18,202 nucleotides of DNA from CAZIGK01 sp964538615 (GCA_964538615.1 CAZIGK010000036.1:1-18202), one strand, 5' to 3'. Positions 6,444-14,946 are shown, counted from the stretch's first letter. Made by a program: numbers and translations. Notes: generated by a model from the letters alone, not told the origin.

Positions 6444-6546
6444 CGTTTACCCCCCCCAAAGAACCGCCTCCGTACCTTCCTGCCACGACCTGCCATGACC
6501 GAAAAAACGCACAGGCAAAATCCTCCAAAGCTTGCCGTTTTTTCAT

Positions 6547-6575
6547 TTTCCAAGCGTTACGCTCTCTGCTATACA
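6547..6575 (+). promoter_or_regulatory. Possible promoter for gcvPA-gcvPB
   Basis: TTTCCA (6547-6552) and TATACA (6570-6575) are separated by 17 bp, and the -10 is preceded by TGC as in an extended -10 element. It lies about 45 bp before the gcvPA start, downstream of the palindrome. The match to the sigma-70 consensus is moderate. No glycine riboswitch aptamer was recognised in the region 6444-6621. Confidence 0.35.
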
Positions 6576-6621
6576 CGGCGAGAGAAAACCCCTTTTACTT
6601 TAAATCATGTAGGTGCTGGCT

Positions 6622-7908
6622 ATGCGTTTTCACCCCCATACGGCTGCTGTGCGTAAAGAAATGCTGGATGCGATTGGCGTTGCATCTGTGGATGAGCTAT
6701 ACAAGCATGTACCGGCCGCCGCTCGTATGCAGCATACCCCCAACCTACCGACCACCATGCCGGAGATGGAAGTAGAGCAACGGTTGTCTGCCATGGCCGC
6801 CAAAAACCTCTCCACAGATAAAGCCGCATGCTTTTTGGGGGCAGGTTGCTATCAACACCATATCCCCGCAACGGTGGATCATATCATCCAGCGCGGGGAG
6901 TTTCTGACCGCTTATACCCCCTACCAGCCGGAGGTGGCGCAAGGCACACTGGCCGTGATTTTTCAGTTCCAAAGCATGATTGCGGCGCTAACCGGACAGG
7001 AAATTGCCAATGCGTCCATGTATGACGGGGCAACCTCCGTGGCGGAAGCCGCCCTGATGACGCGGCGCATTACCCGGCGTAACAAAATTATCCTGCATGG
7101 GCATCTTCACCCGCATTATGAACAGACATTACGTACCGTCTGCGATGGTGCCCATGTGCATTATAACCAGCAGCCAGATGCAGATACCGCATGCGTTGTT
7201 GTGCAAACGCCGGACTATCATGGCACCCCTCAGGATCTGCAAAAACTGCGGGATGACTGCCGCGCAACCGGCGCGTTGCTGGTAGTCGCCGTGACAGAGA
7301 TTCTGTCTCTGGGGCTGCTACCCGCCCCCGTGGAGGCGGATATTGTGGCCGGTGAAGCACAAAGCATCGGTGTAGGCATGAACTTTGGCGGGCCACATCT
7401 GGGCTTTTTTGCCTGTAAGAAAGAGTATCTGCGGCAAATGCCGGGTCGTCTGTGCGGCGAAAGCGTCGATGAAGACGGAAAACGCAGCTACGTCCTGACC
7501 CTAAGCACCCGTGAGCAGCACATCCGTCGGGAGAAGGCAACCTCCAACATTTGCTCTAATCAGGGGTTAATGGCACTGGCCTTTACCGTGCATTTGTCGC
7601 TGCTGGGAGAAAACGGCTTTCACCAACTGGCGAAGCTGAACCACGCCAAAGCCTGCGAACTGGCGGATACACTGGCGACTGTGCCGGGTGTGACCGTAGA
7701 AAACAAACGGTTTTTCAATGAATTCGTTATTCATGTGCAGGCCAATGCACAAAAACTGGTCGAGGCCCTGGCCAATGAGGCGCATATTCTGGCAGGTGTT
7801 GTGCTGGATGAGCATCGCCTTCTGGTCTGCGCGACAGAGATGAACAGCACAGCGCACATGCAGGCCTATGCTAAGGCATTGGCAAAATACATGCCGCTTT
7901 GCCAATAA
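6622..7908 (+). CDS. gcvPA: Glycine dehydrogenase (decarboxylating) subunit 1
   Basis: This is the N-terminal half of the glycine cleavage P-protein, encoded as a separate 428-residue subunit. With GcvPB and PLP it decarboxylates glycine and passes the aminomethyl group to the lipoyl arm of GcvH. It starts with the typical RFHPHTAAVRKEML and contains FLGAGCYQHHIP, the substrate-pocket segment TAYTPYQPEVAQGTL, NASMYDGATSVAEA, GMNFGGPHLGFF, and the REQHIRREKATSNICSNQ block, all characteristic of the family. This subunit lacks the PLP lysine, as expected. The ATG at 6622 has TAGGTG about 6 nt upstream; a GTG at 6613 would add three residues and is less likely. gcvPB follows after 53 bp. gcvT and gcvH, which commonly precede gcvPA, are absent from the window. 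Confidence 0.97.
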   Translation: MRFHPHTAAVRKEMLDAIGVASVDELYKHVPAAARMQHTPNLPTTMPEMEVEQRLSAMAAKNLSTDKAACFLGAGCYQHHIPATVDHIIQRGEFLTAYTPYQPEVAQGTLAVIFQFQSMIAALTGQEIANASMYDGATSVAEAALMTRRITRRNKIILHGHLHPHYEQTLRTVCDGAHVHYNQQPDADTACVVVQTPDYHGTPQDLQKLRDDCRATGALLVVAVTEILSLGLLPAPVEADIVAGEAQSIGVGMNFGGPHLGFFACKKEYLRQMPGRLCGESVDEDGKRSYVLTLSTREQHIRREKATSNICSNQGLMALAFTVHLSLLGENGFHQLAKLNHAKACELADTLATVPGVTVENKRFFNEFVIHVQANAQKLVEALANEAHILAGVVLDEHRLLVCATEMNSTAHMQAYAKALAKYMPLCQ

Positions 7909-7961
7909 TGATGACGCCAATGCAACAGACGATTCAGGACATGAAATAAGGGATTGTTGTT

Positions 7962-9479
7962 ATGACCCAGCCCGCTACCAAAACCCACGCCACCGATGCC
8001 CAGATTGCAGCGCAGGCAGCCGTTCAACACCCGCAACATAAAGGGCTGATGTTCGATGAACCCCTGTTGATTGAGCAATCCGTCAAGGGGCGCTGCGGGG
8101 TGGATTTGCCCACCATATCCACCTTCACCAACCGCACCGGCCTGCAAGAGCGCGGCGCCATTGGCCTGCCGGAAGTGAGTGAGCCACAGGTCGTGCGGCA
8201 TTTCACCCGTCTTTCACAGCAAAACTTCAGCATTGATACCGGCTTCTACCCGCTGGGATCCTGCACCATGAAACACAACCCGCGCCTGAACGAAAAACTG
8301 GCGCGCCTACCGGGATTTGCCAATATTCACCCGCTCCAGCCGGAAAGCACCATACAAGGCGCACTGGAACTGATGATGGAATTGCAGCATTGGTTGGCGG
8401 AATTATCCGGACTACCGGGGGTAACCCTGAACCCGGCAGCAGGGGCGCACGGTGAATATGCGGGGATGATGGTGATTCGCGCTGCTCATATGGCGCGTGG
8501 CAATATGCGTAAAAAAGTCTTGGTACCAGATAGTGCGCACGGCACCAACCCGGCTACGGCAGTCATTTGCGGTTATGAAACGGTTACCATTCCTTCCACG
8601 CCGGAAGGTCTGGTGGATATGGCAGCGTTTGAAGCCGCGCTGGATGATGATGTCGCTGCTTTCATGCTGACCAACCCCAACACCTGCGGCCTGTTTGAAC
8701 CGAATGTGGTAAAAATTGCGGATATGCTGCATGCCAAAGGCGCGTATTTCTATTGTGATGGCGCCAATTTCAACGCCATCGCCGGACGGGTACGCCCAGC
8801 AGATTTTGGTGTCGATGTGATGCACTTCAACCTGCATAAAACCTTCTCCACGCCCCATGGTGGTGGGGGACCCGGCTGCGGCCCCATCGCCGTGAGGGAA
8901 GAATTGGCAAAGTTTCTGCCCATTCCGCATGTGGTAAAGGAAGGCGAGACCTATCGCTTAGTCACCGATACCAAGGATTCCATTGGACGCATTAAAGGCT
9001 TTCATGGACATTTTGGCATGGCGGTGCGTGCCCTTTCCTACATGCTGGCGCATGGGGTGGACGGAGTGCGTCAAGCGTCGGAAGATGCGGTATTGAACGC
9101 GAATTACGTGTTCACCAGGCTGAAAGGTACATTCCACGCCCCCTTTGAAGGCCCATGCATGCATGAAGGCTTGCTGTCAGATAAGTTTCAACGACAGGAA
9201 GCCAGCACCATGGATATGGCGAAAGCCCTGATTGAGAAAGGCTATCACCCCATGACCGTGTATTTCCCGCTGGTGGTACAGGGGGCGATGCTGATTGAGC
9301 CAACCGAATCCGAAACCAAAGAAACGTTGGATGCCTTTATTGCCGCCATGCTGGAAATTGCCGCCGATATCGCGGCAGGCAAAGCGGAAGAACTGAAGCA
9401 AATGCCTCTCTCGACCCCACGTCGGCGGGTAGATGAAGTGCGTGCCGCACGGCAACCCAAACTGACCTGGGCGGCGTAA
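7962..9479 (+). CDS. gcvPB: Glycine dehydrogenase (decarboxylating) subunit 2
   Basis: This is the PLP-binding half of the split P-protein, 505 residues. The motif HFNLHKTFSTPHGGGGPGCG carries the Schiff-base lysine at position 293 beside His292. Other signatures are FYPLGSCTMKHNPR (96-109), NPAAGAHGEYAGM, PDSAHGTNPATA (189-200) and LTNPNTCGLFE. Near the C-terminus are FPLVV and EPTESE. AAGGGA ends 8 nt before the ATG. It works with GcvPA as a heterotetramer in glycine cleavage, feeding one-carbon units to folate and hence to purine synthesis. No gene closely follows; the next ATG is 141 bp downstream. Confidence 0.97.
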   Translation: MTQPATKTHATDAQIAAQAAVQHPQHKGLMFDEPLLIEQSVKGRCGVDLPTISTFTNRTGLQERGAIGLPEVSEPQVVRHFTRLSQQNFSIDTGFYPLGSCTMKHNPRLNEKLARLPGFANIHPLQPESTIQGALELMMELQHWLAELSGLPGVTLNPAAGAHGEYAGMMVIRAAHMARGNMRKKVLVPDSAHGTNPATAVICGYETVTIPSTPEGLVDMAAFEAALDDDVAAFMLTNPNTCGLFEPNVVKIADMLHAKGAYFYCDGANFNAIAGRVRPADFGVDVMHFNLHKTFSTPHGGGGPGCGPIAVREELAKFLPIPHVVKEGETYRLVTDTKDSIGRIKGFHGHFGMAVRALSYMLAHGVDGVRQASEDAVLNANYVFTRLKGTFHAPFEGPCMHEGLLSDKFQRQEASTMDMAKALIEKGYHPMTVYFPLVVQGAMLIEPTESETKETLDAFIAAMLEIAADIAAGKAEELKQMPLSTPRRRVDEVRAARQPKLTWAA

Positions 9480-9620
9480 GCAACCTCTCATACCGTCTGT
9501 GCAAGGTACCTCTGGGTTGGTTTTTGCCCGCTGGGTTTTTTCCCTATCACTTCTTGATGGGGGAATGGCGTATAAACGCTTCCGGTACAAACCATGGATG
9601 GAAGCGAAAGGATAGCAACC

Positions 9621-9962
9621 ATGATGTTACGTTGGATGTTGGTTTTGGTGGGCATGGGCGCAGCCATGCTGATGATACGCCCGGCGCAGGCGTGGCTGGA
9701 CGATGCAGCCATGGCAAAGGTAGATGCCGCCCTGAACCAGCTAGGCACCGTACAGGGCACATGCCTGAAGGATGGCCGGGAATATGGCTGTGCGGATGCT
9801 GCGGCGGCCATCCGCTACCGGTACGAACTGTCGGGAGCGCCTATCACCCACGTTACACAATTTCTTTCCCTTGCGCAGGGAAAAGAGTATCAAATACGTT
9901 ACAGTCGCGTGGGCATGCCAAACATGACCACCACACAGTTTTTGCAAGAACTTTTGCAGTAG
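9621..9962 (+). CDS. Small exported protein, DUF5329-like
   Basis: This 113-residue protein has a clear Sec signal peptide: Arg4 is followed by a long hydrophobic core and the AQA cleavage site at 22-24, so the mature protein starts at Trp25. The mature part contains two cysteines (48 and 57), which could form a disulfide. It reads in order: CLKDGREYGCADAAAAIRYRY, then a THVTQFLS helix, then AQGKEYQIRY and a C-terminal TTQFLQELL. This order of Cys/Asn-Gly-like loop, EA-helix, FI-helix, SG-x-x-Y strand and terminal WL/FL helix resembles the DUF5329 family as I remember it, though the fit is partial. AAAGGAT 8 nt upstream favours the ATG at 9621 over 9594. A TATAAA at 9571-9576 may be a -10 element. 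The lipoprotein gene starts 12 bp after it. Confidence 0.75.
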   Translation: MMLRWMLVLVGMGAAMLMIRPAQAWLDDAAMAKVDAALNQLGTVQGTCLKDGREYGCADAAAAIRYRYELSGAPITHVTQFLSLAQGKEYQIRYSRVGMPNMTTTQFLQELLQ

Positions 9963-9974
9963 GGTCACACATAT

Positions 9975-10691
9975 ATGCGCACAGTGCAGGCAGGTGTATG
10001 GGCAATCATGACAATGGCAATGGTGGTTGGCTGCACGCCAGCCAATACCGGCAAACGGTATGATAGCTCACAGGTGGGTCGAGAGTTAAATGTCACCTTT
10101 GCCACGGTTCTGGCCGTGCGAGAAGTCGAAATCAGCGAAGATGCCAGCACCACCGGTGCGCTGGCAGGCGGTCTGGCAGGTGGTGTCGCCGGTGCCAACG
10201 TCGGCAGAGGCACAGGGAAAGCCGCTGGCGCCGTAGGGGGGGCATTGATCGGTGCCGCCATCGGCAGTCTGGCGGAGCAGGCATTAAAGCATCGTCATGG
10301 CTTTGAATATGTGCTGATGAAGCAAAATGGGAAAGCCATGACCATTGTGCAGGAACGCGAACCGGAAGAAGAGCCTTTGGCCGTCGGTAGCCGCGTGATG
10401 CTGCAGGAAGGGTACGATTATACCCGTGTCCTGCCAGCGGATCATTTGCCGGAAGAAGTCACCCGTCCCAAAGCAATTCGCCTAAAGCAGGATGAACCCG
10501 CGCCGGAGGCAGAACCCCCCGCAACCCAGTCTACCCAAAAAGCCGTAAAAACACGCGATGATGCAGCCGAACAGGTAACCGAACCAACAGAGGCTCCCGT
10601 GGATGTGACCCCCCTCAGCGATGATGCAGGCGACCCCACCGAGATAACGCAAGAGCCGGTTGAGATAGAACTGATTAAGGATACACGCTAA
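9975..10691 (+). CDS. Outer membrane lipoprotein, glycine-zipper (SlyB-like)
   Basis: A 238-residue predicted lipoprotein. The signal peptide ends in the lipobox VVGC with Cys20 as the lipidated residue. Residues 61-99 form a glycine-zipper segment (GALAGGLAGGVAGANVGRG, then AGAVGGALIGAAIG), the two-transmembrane hairpin typical of the SlyB/PcP/17-kDa surface antigen group. The segment before it (VGRELNVTFATVLAVREVEI) and after it (HGFEYVLMKQNGKAMTIVQE) match the family's conserved flanks. It is longer than the usual 150-160 residues because of a low-complexity acidic tail rich in Glu, Pro and Thr from about 170. It sits 12 bp after the DUF5329-like gene and is probably co-transcribed. Roles in envelope integrity are known for homologues and only inferred here. 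Confidence 0.85.
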   Translation: MRTVQAGVWAIMTMAMVVGCTPANTGKRYDSSQVGRELNVTFATVLAVREVEISEDASTTGALAGGLAGGVAGANVGRGTGKAAGAVGGALIGAAIGSLAEQALKHRHGFEYVLMKQNGKAMTIVQEREPEEEPLAVGSRVMLQEGYDYTRVLPADHLPEEVTRPKAIRLKQDEPAPEAEPPATQSTQKAVKTRDDAAEQVTEPTEAPVDVTPLSDDAGDPTEITQEPVEIELIKDTR

Positions 10692-10831
10692 CCCCCCCCC
10701 TGCGCGCTTATAAACCCAAAAGAACCCACGGATTGCATCGCTACGCCCTTACGCGCCTCTTGGTTATTTTGCGTGACAACAGCACGTTTATGTTGAAAGA
10801 TAGCGCAATTTTTAAAAAACAGGGAAAAGCC

Positions 10832-11707
10832 ATGCATTCACCTTCTGCGGTGCCTGCGGAACACACGCGTGGGCTGGTGTTGTCAGATGCGCATTTGTTT
10901 GCCGGACATGCACGACGATCCCCTGAGTTGTTTCGCACCCTCGCTGAGCGGCTGGAAGGCTACGACCTCTGCGTCTTAAATGGCGATATGATGGAAGTGC
11001 TGGTGCCGGGCATGGTACTGCCGGATGTGGTGGCAAGCTGCATTCACACAATTCGCAGTTTTTGCCGTCAAGCCATGGAAGTAAATCCCCATTGCGCCAT
11101 CCATTACGTCATTGGCAATCACGAAGCTACCGAAGACTACATGCGGGCCTTGCAAGCACTGGCAAAAGAAATGCCTAACCTGCATATTCACCCGGAATAT
11201 GTCTGCATGGGGGATGCCATGTTTTTGCACGGCGATTTACCCATGTATCACAAACGCCTGACCCAGCGGGAAGCAGTGAAACCCTACGCCTCAGGCATCG
11301 GCGGCTTTCTGACCGCCCTCTACTCCCCTATTCAGCAGTTGGAAGTGATGGTAAGAGCGCGCACATCTCCTGTGAGCAGAGCCGTCAAAACCATCGCCGA
11401 TGTACTGGCAAAAACAACCGGACTGGAGCATATTCACCATGTGTTCTTTGGTCATACACATCGTCCCTTTGCAGGCTTGAAGGAACAAGGGCGAAGCTAT
11501 TATAATACCGGAGCCTTTAACGATGGAATGCAGCCCATGCCGTTAGCCTTCACCTTCGGCGAAGCGGGAAAAATTGCCCATGTGGAAGAGGTCGATTTGG
11601 GCATTGCCAATCCCCCCCGAAAACGACCAAACCTGACAGAGTTTATAGCCAATATCCGGATGACACAGGCCATGATGAAAGCCAAACAGTCTGATATAGC
11701 GGCCTGA
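10832..11707 (+). CDS. Metallophosphoesterase, LpxH-like
   Basis: A 291-residue calcineurin-like phosphoesterase. All five metal-binding blocks are present: SDAH (Asp19, His21), NGDMME (Asp52), GNHE (Asn96, His97), HGD (His133) and GHTHRPF (His208, His210). The combination of HGD with GHTHRPF and a later YYNTGAF strand resembles LpxH, which cleaves UDP-2,3-diacylglucosamine in lipid A synthesis, and related phosphatases. LpxH itself is usually about 240 residues and many alphaproteobacteria use LpxI instead, so the substrate is uncertain. AGGGA 7 nt before the ATG at 10832 favours this start; the open frame extends to a TTG at 10733 with no useful similarity. A nine-C run (10692-10700) lies in the upstream gap. 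Confidence 0.85.
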   Translation: MHSPSAVPAEHTRGLVLSDAHLFAGHARRSPELFRTLAERLEGYDLCVLNGDMMEVLVPGMVLPDVVASCIHTIRSFCRQAMEVNPHCAIHYVIGNHEATEDYMRALQALAKEMPNLHIHPEYVCMGDAMFLHGDLPMYHKRLTQREAVKPYASGIGGFLTALYSPIQQLEVMVRARTSPVSRAVKTIADVLAKTTGLEHIHHVFFGHTHRPFAGLKEQGRSYYNTGAFNDGMQPMPLAFTFGEAGKIAHVEEVDLGIANPPRKRPNLTEFIANIRMTQAMMKAKQSDIAA

Positions 11708-11721
11708 ATATCCAGATAGTG

Positions 11722-11742
11722 GCATGTTGATTCGCAACATGC
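11722..11742 (+). promoter_or_regulatory. Hairpin before the NHL gene
   Basis: GCATGTTG and CAACATGC form a perfect 8-bp stem with a 5-nt loop, 15 bp after the metallophosphoesterase stop and immediately before the AGGAG ribosome binding site of the next gene. There is no T tract, so termination is unlikely. It may affect translation or mRNA processing between the two genes. Confidence 0.45.
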
Positions 11743-11754
11743 GATAGGAGATAG

Positions 11755-13335
11755 ATGCACATATTTCGCTGGTTACTGGTTCTGGTATGGATCATTTTAG
11801 GAGGGGTTTCAATGTGGTTTACCCAGCCCGCATATGCACGTGCCCCCTTGCAATCTCTGGCGGATAATGACGACTGGCTGAATATTGCCCGTCCCTTAAC
11901 ACAGGAAGAATTGCAAGGGCGCATTATTCTGCTGGATTTCTGGACATTCTGCTGCATCAACTGCATGCATGTATTGCCCGACCTGCACGAGCTGGAAGAA
12001 GAATTTGGCAATAAACTGACCGTGATTGGCATCCATTCCGCCAAGTTTCAGAATGAAAAAGAAAGCCAGCAGATTCACCATGCCATTGCGCGTTATGGCA
12101 TTACCCACCCTGTCATTAACGATGCGGATTTTACCATCTGGCGACAATTTGCCGTGCGTGCATGGCCAAGCTTTGTACTCATTGCACCGGATGGCAGCAT
12201 TGCAGCACGCTATTCCGGTGAAGGGCATAAAGAAGAACTGCGCGAAGCCATACAAACAATGATTGATGACGCAGGAGCAAACCTGAAGCAGGAACCACTC
12301 CCTATGCAACTGGCACAAAAGCCGGATAGCGGATTGCTTTATTTCCCCGGCAAACTGGCCTACGCCGAACATATTGGGGAAGGAGGCACCTTGTTCGTCT
12401 CCGATTCCGGGCATCACCGAATCCTTGGCTTTGGTCTGGATGGCACATTGCGTTACACCATTGGGCAAGGCACCGCAGGTTGGAAAGATGGCACACTGGC
12501 GGATGCACGGTTCCGTAATCCATTGGGTCTGGTAGCAGACGGCCAGCAACTCTTCGTGGCGGATACCCAAAACCACATGCTGCGGCAAATCAATATCGCC
12601 AGTGGCACGGTCACCACGCTGGCAGGCACCGGTAAGCAGGGCTATGACCGTCTGGTATTGGGCGCAGCGGCCCGTAAGCAACCACTTGCCAGCCCGTGGG
12701 ATGTCGCCCTATACCCAACCCCACGCCATATCACCATGGCCATGGCCGGTACCCACCAGCTTTGGGTGTATGACCGTGAAGAACAGACGGTGAGTGTGAT
12801 GGCCGGAAATGGACGGGAATCCATTGATGATGGAGGCCTGCCGCTCAATAGCCTCTCACAGCCCAGTGGTCTGGCCGTACGGGACGGGGTGCTGTATTTT
12901 GTGGATGCAGAGACCAGCAGCCTGCGACAGTTTGAACAGGGCAAAATCACAACGCTGGTAGGCACAGGTTTGTTTGATTTTGGTCTAAAAGATGGCATCG
13001 GCAAAGAGGCGCAAATGCAGCACGCCTTAGGGGTGGATGCTCATGCCGATGGCCTATGGATTGCGGATAGTTATAACCATGCCATCCGTCATTACGATAT
13101 CGAGACAGGCAAGCTGACCACCTTTGCCGGAGACGGAACAAGTGGCCAGACACTGGGAGATGCCCACCATACCCGCTTCGCCGAACCGCACGACCTGCTA
13201 TGGGTAGGGGATACACTCTATGTGGTGGATACCAATAACCACCGGATTATACGGCTGGATAAGACTGGAAAGTCAATACACTGGTTGCCCTTAGCAAACG
13301 AAAAAAAAGCAAAAAATCCGCCCCATAAACCATGA
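11755..13335 (+). CDS. Exported thioredoxin-like / NHL-repeat protein (NHLRC2-like)
   Basis: A 526-residue protein with a signal peptide (hydrophobic core at residues 6-22, likely cleavage after AYA at 26-28). A thioredoxin-like domain (about 40-170) follows, with the unusual active site CCINC at 66-70. The CxxC is Cys67-Ile-Asn-Cys70. From about 190 to 510 there are repeated NHL-type blades, such as LFVSDSGHHRILGF, LFVADTQNHMLRQI, LWIADSYNHAIRHY and LYVVDTNNHRIIRL, which should form a six-bladed propeller. The order and the CCINCMHVLPDL and HSAKFQNEK segments closely resemble eukaryotic NHLRC2 as I recall it. AGGAG lies 5 nt before the ATG. It would act in the periplasm, possibly in thiol-disulfide exchange; the partner is unknown. 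Confidence 0.93.
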   Translation: MHIFRWLLVLVWIILGGVSMWFTQPAYARAPLQSLADNDDWLNIARPLTQEELQGRIILLDFWTFCCINCMHVLPDLHELEEEFGNKLTVIGIHSAKFQNEKESQQIHHAIARYGITHPVINDADFTIWRQFAVRAWPSFVLIAPDGSIAARYSGEGHKEELREAIQTMIDDAGANLKQEPLPMQLAQKPDSGLLYFPGKLAYAEHIGEGGTLFVSDSGHHRILGFGLDGTLRYTIGQGTAGWKDGTLADARFRNPLGLVADGQQLFVADTQNHMLRQINIASGTVTTLAGTGKQGYDRLVLGAAARKQPLASPWDVALYPTPRHITMAMAGTHQLWVYDREEQTVSVMAGNGRESIDDGGLPLNSLSQPSGLAVRDGVLYFVDAETSSLRQFEQGKITTLVGTGLFDFGLKDGIGKEAQMQHALGVDAHADGLWIADSYNHAIRHYDIETGKLTTFAGDGTSGQTLGDAHHTRFAEPHDLLWVGDTLYVVDTNNHRIIRLDKTGKSIHWLPLANEKKAKNPPHKP

Positions 13336-13611
13336 GTTTCGATCCTAAAGAGAAGCCGCAAAGAGCGATAGGGGCGCAAAAGAAGGCGCAACACACAATG
13401 CCATGTAATGGCGCATGGACTCTTTACGCTATATAGCCACACGCCGTTCACATTGGGGAACCTGTTGGCTGGCAGCAATGTATCAGCATCCCCCACCACA
13501 ACGCCTAATGCTGCTTTGATGTTTTTTGAACTCATGCAAAGCCGCAATTTGAATTGCGGCGGTGCATGATGCTTAGATTGCATTGGTTCATTACCATCAA
13601 GGAGAAGCAGA
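13336..13611. other. Intergenic region with two dyads
   Basis: Between the NHL gene and yqaE I see no credible gene. Two hairpins are visible: GCCAT-gta-ATGGC (13400-13412) and a perfect 20-bp palindrome made of GCCGCAATT and AATTGCGGC around TG (13541-13560). Neither is followed by a T tract, so they are poor terminators. The second lies about 50 bp before yqaE and could be a regulator site or leader hairpin. No confident promoter hexamers were found. Confidence 0.5.
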
Positions 13612-13794
13612 ATGGATATTATTCGCATTGTATGTGCCTTGTTATTGCCACCATTGGGAGTGTTTCTACAAGTTGGGTTTGGGGGGCATTTCTGGCTGAA
13701 TATTCTACTGACATTATTGGGCTATTTACCGGGGATTGTGCATGCAGTGTATATCATTGCCACGCGCCCGGTTGAACCCTCCTACCATGCCTAA
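13612..13794 (+). CDS. yqaE: YqaE/Pmp3 family membrane protein
   Basis: A 60-residue proteolipid-type protein of the UPF0057/Pmp3 family. It has two transmembrane segments (about 4-22 and 28-50) joined by the signature LPPLGVFLQVGFGGHFWLNI, and ends with LGYLPGIVHAVYII and a short polar tail. This is an almost canonical match over the whole length. Pmp3 proteins in yeast and plants help to control membrane potential and salt tolerance; bacterial members are stress-associated, and that role is inferred here. AAGGAG lies 8 nt upstream of the ATG. The phospholipase D gene starts 15 bp after the stop, so the two are probably one transcript. Confidence 0.97.
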   Translation: MDIIRIVCALLLPPLGVFLQVGFGGHFWLNILLTLLGYLPGIVHAVYIIATRPVEPSYHA

Positions 13795-13809
13795 CGCAAA
13801 GGAGGATGT

Positions 13810-14916
13810 ATGCACGCCGCCTCTATACCGCCCCCTTCACCATTAGATGATGAATGGAAATGGAATTACTACCCTGAGACGGAAGCAGCATGGGCAGCGG
13901 TTATGAAAGCCTGTGCCTCTGCCTGCTACCGCATTGATCTGGAAGAATATGTCCTGAATGCGGATCACGCAGGTCTGGCGCTCATGCAGCTTTTGATGGA
14001 AAAGGCCAAAGCAGGTTGCCATATAAGGCTGTTGCTGGATGCCTTTGGCAGTTACCGTCTGGCCATGAGCAACTGGCCAGAAATACTGGCAGAGGCAGGC
14101 GTAGAAGTGCGCTTCACCAACCCTATCACCATACAGCATTGGCTGGGTGGACGTCCCATGCAGTCGCATCATCACCGTAAAATCGTGGTGGTGGATGGCA
14201 TGCGCGCCTTTATTGGCGGCACCTGCCTCTATGATTCCGCCAGCCAATGGGCAAATGTGATGGTGGAAGTTCAGGGCAAACTGGCGGAAGCCGTGCAGGA
14301 ATTAACGAACCATGCCTGGAATAGCCATAGCCGCCCTGTACAGCGCCGTTTGCAACCCGTGCAGGCGGAAACCCGGCATTCGCGCCTGCTAATCCAGTCC
14401 CCGACCACTAAGGAACATTATTTTCGGGATGAAATGTTACGACGTATTGAACAAGCCACCACAGATATACGCTTGGTTTCTCCCCAATTTATACCGGATA
14501 AAACCATACGCAAAACCCTGGAACAAGCCCTGTCACGCGGCGTGACCGTGAGCATGATTGTCTCTCGCCATGCCTACAAGGTCACCAATCTGCTGGCCAA
14601 ACATTATGCCAACCATTTCTGCCATCACGGTGCCGCTATCTATTGGTTCGAGCCAACCCTCCTGCAAACCAAAATGCTGATGGTCGATCATGCATGGTGT
14701 GCTGTAGGGAGCGCCAATCTGGATCGGATCAGCAACCAACCCGTGCATGATATGATGCTGACCAGCACGCATATCCATTGCCTGCAAAATACGGAACTGT
14801 TATGGCGCAGCTATATGCGTGATTCTGTGCAATTCCAACCGGATAGCCGACATGATTTCGGACTGCTGGAGCGTCTGGCCAGTATCGCCTGCCTCCCCCT
14901 GACCTATTATGGCTAG
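13810..14916 (+). CDS. Phospholipase D family protein, second HKD altered
   Basis: A 368-residue PLD-superfamily protein with two half-domains, as in cardiolipin synthases and related phosphatidyltransferases. The first active-site motif is intact: His122-Arg-Lys124, four residues, then Asp129 (HRKIVVVD), followed by IGG. The second reads Gln286-Thr-Lys288 with Asp293 (QTKMLMVD) and then VGSANLD, so the second catalytic His is replaced by Gln. The codon is CAA, one base from His CAC or CAT. No signal peptide or membrane segment is evident. AAAGGAGG precedes the ATG by 4 nt. It follows yqaE by 15 bp, suggesting a linked membrane-lipid role. Catalysis with one histidine lost is doubtful; it may be inactive or half-active. 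Confidence 0.92.
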   Translation: MHAASIPPPSPLDDEWKWNYYPETEAAWAAVMKACASACYRIDLEEYVLNADHAGLALMQLLMEKAKAGCHIRLLLDAFGSYRLAMSNWPEILAEAGVEVRFTNPITIQHWLGGRPMQSHHHRKIVVVDGMRAFIGGTCLYDSASQWANVMVEVQGKLAEAVQELTNHAWNSHSRPVQRRLQPVQAETRHSRLLIQSPTTKEHYFRDEMLRRIEQATTDIRLVSPQFIPDKTIRKTLEQALSRGVTVSMIVSRHAYKVTNLLAKHYANHFCHHGAAIYWFEPTLLQTKMLMVDHAWCAVGSANLDRISNQPVHDMMLTSTHIHCLQNTELLWRSYMRDSVQFQPDSRHDFGLLERLASIACLPLTYYG

Positions 14917-14946
14917 ACCGGAATCCGCAAACAGCATCCCACCCCC

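Noticed and set aside
6444..6621. Glycine riboswitch upstream of gcvPA
   Set aside because: Looked for because of the downstream genes, but no tandem aptamer-like structure or conserved core was seen.
10692..10700. Nine-C run, and eight C's at 6450-6457, as phase-variable tracts
   Set aside because: Both are outside coding sequence and not clearly within promoter spacers, so no functional consequence can be argued.
11896..12681. Minus-strand 261-residue frame
   Set aside because: Antisense to the NHL protein gene; Cys-rich shadow with no plausible start.
13218..13628. Minus-strand 136-residue frame covering the gap before yqaE
   Set aside because: It overlaps the NHL 3' end and the yqaE start in antisense, and lacks a ribosome binding site or a recognisable fold.
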